From Nocardia inohanensis NBRC 100128 (lineage in GTDB: Bacteria; Actinomycetota; Actinomycetes; Mycobacteriales; Mycobacteriaceae): 64,000 bases of DNA. The first letter of the stretch is position 1, and each line of letters begins with the position of its first letter. Position numbers and translations under genes: made by a program. This document shows, in pieces, positions 60,382 through 64,000 of this stretch. Under the pieces are notes generated by a model. It saw only the letters and a program-made list of their open reading frames with translations, was not told where the DNA came from and did no database searches. The stretch spans positions 62,001-126,000 of the forward strand of contig NZ_BDBK01000007.1 of assembly GCF_001612945.1 (NCBI RefSeq). Direction: 5' to 3'.

Positions 60382-61803
60382 CTAGAGGATCGGCGAGGGG
60401 GTGTAGCGGGCGGCCTCCGGGTTGGCGTCGACCAGCTTCTGCACCTGGGCGATGACATCCCCGGCCTGCGCCTCGGCCGCGCCGATGAAGGCGGAGCGGT
60501 CGGCGAGGGCGATATCGAGGGCCTCGCGATCCAGCGGCATGCGGTCGTCGGCGGCCAGGCGATCCAGCAGATCGGGTTCGCGGCCCTGCTCGCGCATGGC
60601 CAGCGCCACCGCCACGGCGTGCTCCTTGATGACCTCGTGCGCGGTCTCGCGCCCCACGCCCGCGCGCACGGCCGCCATCAGGATGCGGGTGGTGGCCAGG
60701 AACGGCAGGTAGCGGTTGAGTTCGCGGTCGATGACCGCCGGGTACGCGCCGAATTCGGCGAGCACGGTCAGGAAGGTCTCCATCATGCCGTCGATGGCGA
60801 AGAAGGCGTCCGGCAGCGCGACCCGGCGCACCACCGAGCAGAACACATCACCCTCGTTCCACTGCGCGCCCGCCAGTTCCGCGGCCATGGAGGCGTAGCC
60901 GCGCAGCACCACCTGGAGGCCGTTGACGCGCTCGCACGAACGCGTGTTCATCTTGTGCGGCATCGCCGAGGAGCCGACCTGCCCCGGCTGGAAGCCCTCG
61001 GTCACCAGCTCGTGCCCGGCCATCAGCCGAATGGTGTGCGCGAACGACGACGGCCCCGCCCCGACCTGCACCAGCGCGGAGAGCACATCGTGATCCAGCG
61101 AACGCGGGTAGATCTGCCCGACGCTGGTGAACACATTGGCAAAACCCAAGTGCCGCGCCACTTTCTGCTCCAGCTGCGCCAGCTTCGCCGCATCGCCGCC
61201 GAGCAGATCGAGCATGTCCTGCGCGGTGCCCATCGGCCCCTTGATCCCGCGCAGCGGATACCGGTCGATCAGCTCGCGCAGCCGAGTGAGCGCGATCAGC
61301 AACTCGTCCGTCGCCGAAGCGAACCGCTTGCCCAGCGTGGTGGCCTGCGCCGCGACATTGTGCGACCGCCCCGCCATCACCAGCGTCTGATACTCGGCCG
61401 CGCGCTCCGCCAACCGCGCCGCGATAGCGACCCCGTGCTCGTACACGTGCTCCAGCGACAGCCGGATCTGCAATTGCTCCACGTTCTCGGTGAGATCGCG
61501 CGAAGTCATGCCCTTGTGCACATGCTCATGCCCCGCCAGCGCGTTGAACTCCTCGATCCGCGCCTTCACATCGTGCCGGGTAACCCGCTCCCGCTCGGCG
61601 ATCGACTTCAGATCAACCTGGTCGACAACCCGCTCATAATCCTCGACCACCCCCGCCGGCACATCGATCCCGAGCTCGGCCTGCGCCCGCAACACCTCCA
61701 GCCACAACCGCCGCTCCAGCACGATCTTGTTCTCCGGAGACCACAGATGGACAAGCTCAGGGCTGGCATAGCGAGTGGCGAGGACGTTAGGCACAAAGGT
61801 CAC
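60382..61803 (-). CDS. purB: Adenylosuccinate lyase PurB
   Basis: A 473-residue lyase of the fumarase/aspartase superfamily: it removes fumarate from SAICAR and adenylosuccinate. Signature loop SSAMPHKMNTRSCERV with the mobile catalytic Ser region, EFNALAGHEHVHKGMTSRD and MAGRSHNVAAQATT (catalytic His). The GTG at 61803 gives the N-terminus TFVPNVLATRYAS seen in other actinobacteria; TAAACT 8 nt upstream and no ribosome site support a leaderless start. Confidence 0.96.
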   Translation of the reverse strand: MTFVPNVLATRYASPELVHLWSPENKIVLERRLWLEVLRAQAELGIDVPAGVVEDYERVVDQVDLKSIAERERVTRHDVKARIEEFNALAGHEHVHKGMTSRDLTENVEQLQIRLSLEHVYEHGVAIAARLAERAAEYQTLVMAGRSHNVAAQATTLGKRFASATDELLIALTRLRELIDRYPLRGIKGPMGTAQDMLDLLGGDAAKLAQLEQKVARHLGFANVFTSVGQIYPRSLDHDVLSALVQVGAGPSSFAHTIRLMAGHELVTEGFQPGQVGSSAMPHKMNTRSCERVNGLQVVLRGYASMAAELAGAQWNEGDVFCSVVRRVALPDAFFAIDGMMETFLTVLAEFGAYPAVIDRELNRYLPFLATTRILMAAVRAGVGRETAHEVIKEHAVAVALAMREQGREPDLLDRLAADDRMPLDREALDIALADRSAFIGAAEAQAGDVIAQVQKLVDANPEAARYTPSPIL

Positions 61804-61811
61804 GTTTGGCC

Positions 61812-61817
61812 AGTTTA
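61812..61817 (-). promoter_or_regulatory. -10 box TAAACT, leaderless start of purB
   Basis: On the minus strand TAAACT, 8 nt, then GTG 61803. Confidence 0.55.
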
Positions 61818-61866
61818 CCGGCGTGATGCTGGTCGCCCGCGAGCGCGGTCGGAGTTCCCCGCCCGC

Positions 61867-62008
61867 ACCCCGAACTCCCTCCCCGCAGACATTTCGGCCG
61901 TGCCCCGAACTCCATCCCGTCGGCGGTTTCGAGCGCGCCCCGAACTCCATCCCGGTGGCGGTTTCGAGCGCGCCTCGATCTCCCTTGAAGTCGGCGGCTT
62001 CCCGGCGA
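61867..62008. repeat. 35-bp tandem repeat array upstream of purB
   Basis: Four head-to-tail units start near 61867, 61902, 61937 and 61972 (35-bp period in the last three). The core is GCCCCGAACTCCATCCCG followed by GTCGGCGGTTTCGAGCGC; the middle two differ at only a few bases, the outer two are degraded. This fills most of the 301-bp gap between purB and the TetR gene. Confidence 0.75.
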
Positions 62009-62028
62009 GCCCCGGCCTTCTCGCTTGG

Positions 62029-62093
62029 GGTTTCAGGGGCTTGCCCCTGAGGTTCTTCCCTTCCGGGGTTTCAGGGATTTACCCCTGAGAGTC
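62029..62093 (-). repeat. Two CAGGGG hairpin repeat units (reverse orientation)
   Basis: Cores CAGGGGCTTGCCCCTG (62034-62049) and CAGGGATTTACCCCTG (62072-62087), each followed on the minus strand by GAAACCCC, match the array at 1024-1141 in reverse. They lie directly behind the TetR stop codon. Confidence 0.7.
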
Positions 62094-62104
62094 ACGAGAG
62101 TTGT

Positions 62105-62710
62105 CTATGCCGGGGGCGCGACGATGTCGATGACCTCGAGCAGGGCGGCGCGGGCGACTCTTCGTGGCTGCGGGTCGAATTCGCAGAGGGCGGTCACCAC
62201 CGCGCCGTCGACCACGGCAACCAGGCGGCGTATCTGTTCGACCCGAACCACCCGATCGGATCGGCGCAGGACGTCGGCGAGGAGTTCGTCGAGCTGGGCG
62301 CGTAGTCGGAGCTGGACCTCGCGTAGTTCGGGGTGGCGGGCCGAGGCTACGGAGCGTTCGTAGCGGGCGATCAGTTGGCCGCGGGCATCGTCGTCGGTGG
62401 CATCCGGACCGACCAGCAGGTCCAGAACCAGATCGACGGTCGCGTCGGCGCCGCGCCGGCGATGCGTCACCTCGCCGACCCGCCGCCGCATGGCATCGAG
62501 TTCGGCGTTTCCGGAGAACTCGACCGCCCGCGCGATCAAGTCCTCGAGCGATTCGAAGTAGTAGGTCGTGGACGCCAGCGGCAGATCCGCGCGCGTCGCT
62601 ACCGAGCGATGCCGGACGGCTTCGAAGCCGCCCTCGAGCAACAGCTCGGCGGCCGCTGAAACCAGCGCTTGGCGACGCCGTTCGCCTTTCGGAGTCGTCG
62701 CAGTGGTCAC
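62105..62710 (-). CDS. TetR-family transcriptional regulator
   Basis: A 201-residue regulator: helix-turn-helix at about 12-58 (RRQALVSAAAELLLEGGFEAVRHRSVATRADLPLASTTYYF, quoted in part: SVATRADLPLASTTYYF), then a ligand domain of helices. GTG start. Its targets are not evident from the neighbours; one candidate site in the window is the orphan operator before the MFS pump, but this is only a guess. Confidence 0.92.
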   Translation of the reverse strand: MTTATTPKGERRRQALVSAAAELLLEGGFEAVRHRSVATRADLPLASTTYYFESLEDLIARAVEFSGNAELDAMRRRVGEVTHRRRGADATVDLVLDLLVGPDATDDDARGQLIARYERSVASARHPELREVQLRLRAQLDELLADVLRRSDRVVRVEQIRRLVAVVDGAVVTALCEFDPQPRRVARAALLEVIDIVAPPA

Positions 62711-62873
62711 CGTGTCATCGTGCCAGTCATCATGAGTTCATCAGTGCCAAATCTGTGCGATCTGTGGTGATTCCACTTCGGATGGGCAAACGGGAGAGCC
62801 GTGCGGGAAAGCGGTACTGCTTTTGTACCCCATCGCGGCGCGCCCGTGGGCCACTCCGGAAAGTCTTGGCAGA

Positions 62874-64000
62874 TCACGCCATATAGCGTTCCAACCGGTC
62901 GAGTGCCTCCTCGATATCGGCACTCGCGCCGGCGAACGAGAAGCGAACGGTGTGCTGCCCGTTGACCGTATCGAAATCGATGCCCGGCGCCAGCGCGACG
63001 CCGGTCCGGTTCAGCACCTCGGTGCACCAGGCCATCGAATCATCGGTCAGGTGCGCGATATCCGCGTAGGCGTAGAACGCGCCGTCGGCCGGGGCCAAGT
63101 CGGTGATGCCGAGCTTGGGCAGGCCGGTCAGCAGCAATTGCCGATTCGCCGCATAACGCTGCACATGTCCGTCCAGTTCTTCTTTCGCCTCGGGCCCGAA
63201 GGCGTGCACCGCCGCGAACTGGGAAATAGCCGGCGGGCAGACCGTCATGTTCGAAGCCAAGCGCTGCAAAGCGGGCCGCAGGTGCTCCGGGGCGAGCATC
63301 CAGCCGAGCCGCCAGCCGGTCATGGAGAAGTATTTCGAAACCGACCCGATAACGACCGAATTTCGTGAAGTCTCCCAAGCGGACGATGTCGGCTCGGCGC
63401 TCGTGGAGAACCCGGCGTCGTAGACGATGCCGTGATAGATCTCGTCCGAAATCAGCAGCGTCCCATGCGCATCGCACCAGCGCGCCAGCGCCGCCAACTC
63501 CGCGGGCGCGATCATGGTCCCGGTCGGATTGGCCGGGCTCGCCACGATCAGCCCCGCCGGCGGCTCCGGCAGCGCCTCCAGCATGGCCACGGTCGGCTGG
63601 AACCGCGTCTCCGGCCCGCAATCCAGTTCGACCACATCGCACCCCAGCGCCGTGAGTGTGTTCCGGTACGCCGGATACCCCGGTCGCGCCACCACCACGG
63701 TGTCCCCGGCATCGAACGCCGCCAGGAACAGCAGCGTGAACGCGCCGGAGGATCCGGTCGTCACCACCACGTCCTCGGCGCTCACCCGCACCCCGTAGGT
63801 GTCCCGGTGATGCCCCGCGATGGCCTCCCGCAACTCCAGGATTCCGAATGTCTCGGTGTAGCCGAGCAATTCGCTCTCCATTGCCTGCTTGGTTGCCCGC
63901 AGGACCGCCCGCGGCGCCGGCGTGGAGGGCTGCCCCGCCGCCAGCACCAGCACATCTCCGTGTGTCCGGGCCCGTTCAGCTGCTGCTTTCCAGACGTCCA
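62874..64000 (-). CDS. PLP-dependent class I aminotransferase (5' end outside the window)
   Basis: The frame is open to the window edge; the visible 375 residues include AAAERARTHGDVLVLAAGQPSTPAP, GYTETFGILELREAIAGHH, VASPANPTGTMIAP, ISDEIYHGIVYD and the PLP lysine in GSVSKYFSMTGWRLGW. The pattern is that of aspartate-type (Igamma) aminotransferases. The first residues are missing. Substrate is uncertain (aspartate, alanine or valine-pyruvate type). Confidence 0.93.
   Translation of the reverse strand, partial: DVWKAAAERARTHGDVLVLAAGQPSTPAPRAVLRATKQAMESELLGYTETFGILELREAIAGHHRDTYGVRVSAEDVVVTTGSSGAFTLLFLAAFDAGDTVVVARPGYPAYRNTLTALGCDVVELDCGPETRFQPTVAMLEALPEPPAGLIVASPANPTGTMIAPAELAALARWCDAHGTLLISDEIYHGIVYDAGFSTSAEPTSSAWETSRNSVVIGSVSKYFSMTGWRLGWMLAPEHLRPALQRLASNMTVCPPAISQFAAVHAFGPEAKEELDGHVQRYAANRQLLLTGLPKLGITDLAPADGAFYAYADIAHLTDDSMAWCTEVLNRTGVALAPGIDFDTVNGQHTVRFSFAGASADIEEALDRLERYMA

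Noticed and set aside
61867..62008. CRISPR array
   Set aside because: 35-bp units follow each other without unique spacers.

Overview
The window is a high-GC actinobacterial chromosome segment, most likely from a Nocardia or a close relative in the order Mycobacteriales. The evidence is very GC-rich codon use, mycothiol synthase, GlnR, an Ag85-type esterase, an MmpL exporter, and gene order close to the Mycobacterium tuberculosis Rv0822c to Rv0775 neighbourhood (LCP protein, phoU, pst, mshD, glnR, lmeA, thioredoxin, sulfurtransferase, sseC, FABP, pabC, ygfZ, DUF3073, purM, purF, purL, purQS, oligopeptidase B, purB). I see no rRNA, tRNA, transposase, prophage or CRISPR array.

Layout. 0-9 kb: phosphate uptake (pstSCAB on the minus strand, phoU apart on the plus strand), an MFS pump between them, then the one-base-overlapping pair glnR-mshD. 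9-13 kb: a plus-strand run of lmeA, a membrane-anchored thioredoxin, a polycysteine leader peptide with a hairpin, DUF4395, sulfurtransferase, sseC, a 31-residue membrane peptide and a nitrobindin-like protein. 13.1-13.6 kb: a gene-free stretch rich in inverted repeats. 13.6-19.6 kb: cydAB-cydDC (cytochrome bd oxidase and its ABC assembly exporter). 19.8-24.2 kb: pabC, ygfZ, MOSC protein, asparaginase-like protein, DUF3073. 24.4-45.5 kb: purine genes (purM, purF, purL, purQ, purS), all on the minus strand, interrupted by a dipeptide ABC transporter operon, membrane proteins, a GT87 mannosyltransferase, an M18 aminopeptidase and a divergent MarR / periplasmic-binding-fold pair. 45.7-48.5 kb: an MBL-fold hydrolase and an uncharacterised exported/membrane pair behind a near-consensus promoter. 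48.5-55.9 kb: a minus-strand run (GadC-like antiporter, 155-residue anchored protein, M20 dipeptidase, MmpL) divergent from glutamate decarboxylase. 55.9-64 kb: oligopeptidase B, two small proteins, an Ag85-like esterase, a HIT protein, purB, a TetR regulator and an aminotransferase cut by the window edge.

How the genes work together. The purine cluster covers PRPP amidotransferase (PurF), FGAM synthetase (PurL/Q/S), AIR synthetase (PurM) and adenylosuccinate lyase (PurB). The sulfur run reads as a cysteine-sensing attenuator in front of sulfur-transfer genes. cydABCD supplies a high-affinity terminal oxidase. The gad region looks like an acid-stress module. At least thirteen genes carry a TANNNT box 6-8 nt before an ATG or GTG with no ribosome-binding site, which is the signature of leaderless transcripts. 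The intergenic regions hold several repeat families: a CAGGGG-type hairpin repeat, a 35-bp tandem array, and a near-perfect 76-bp inverted repeat.
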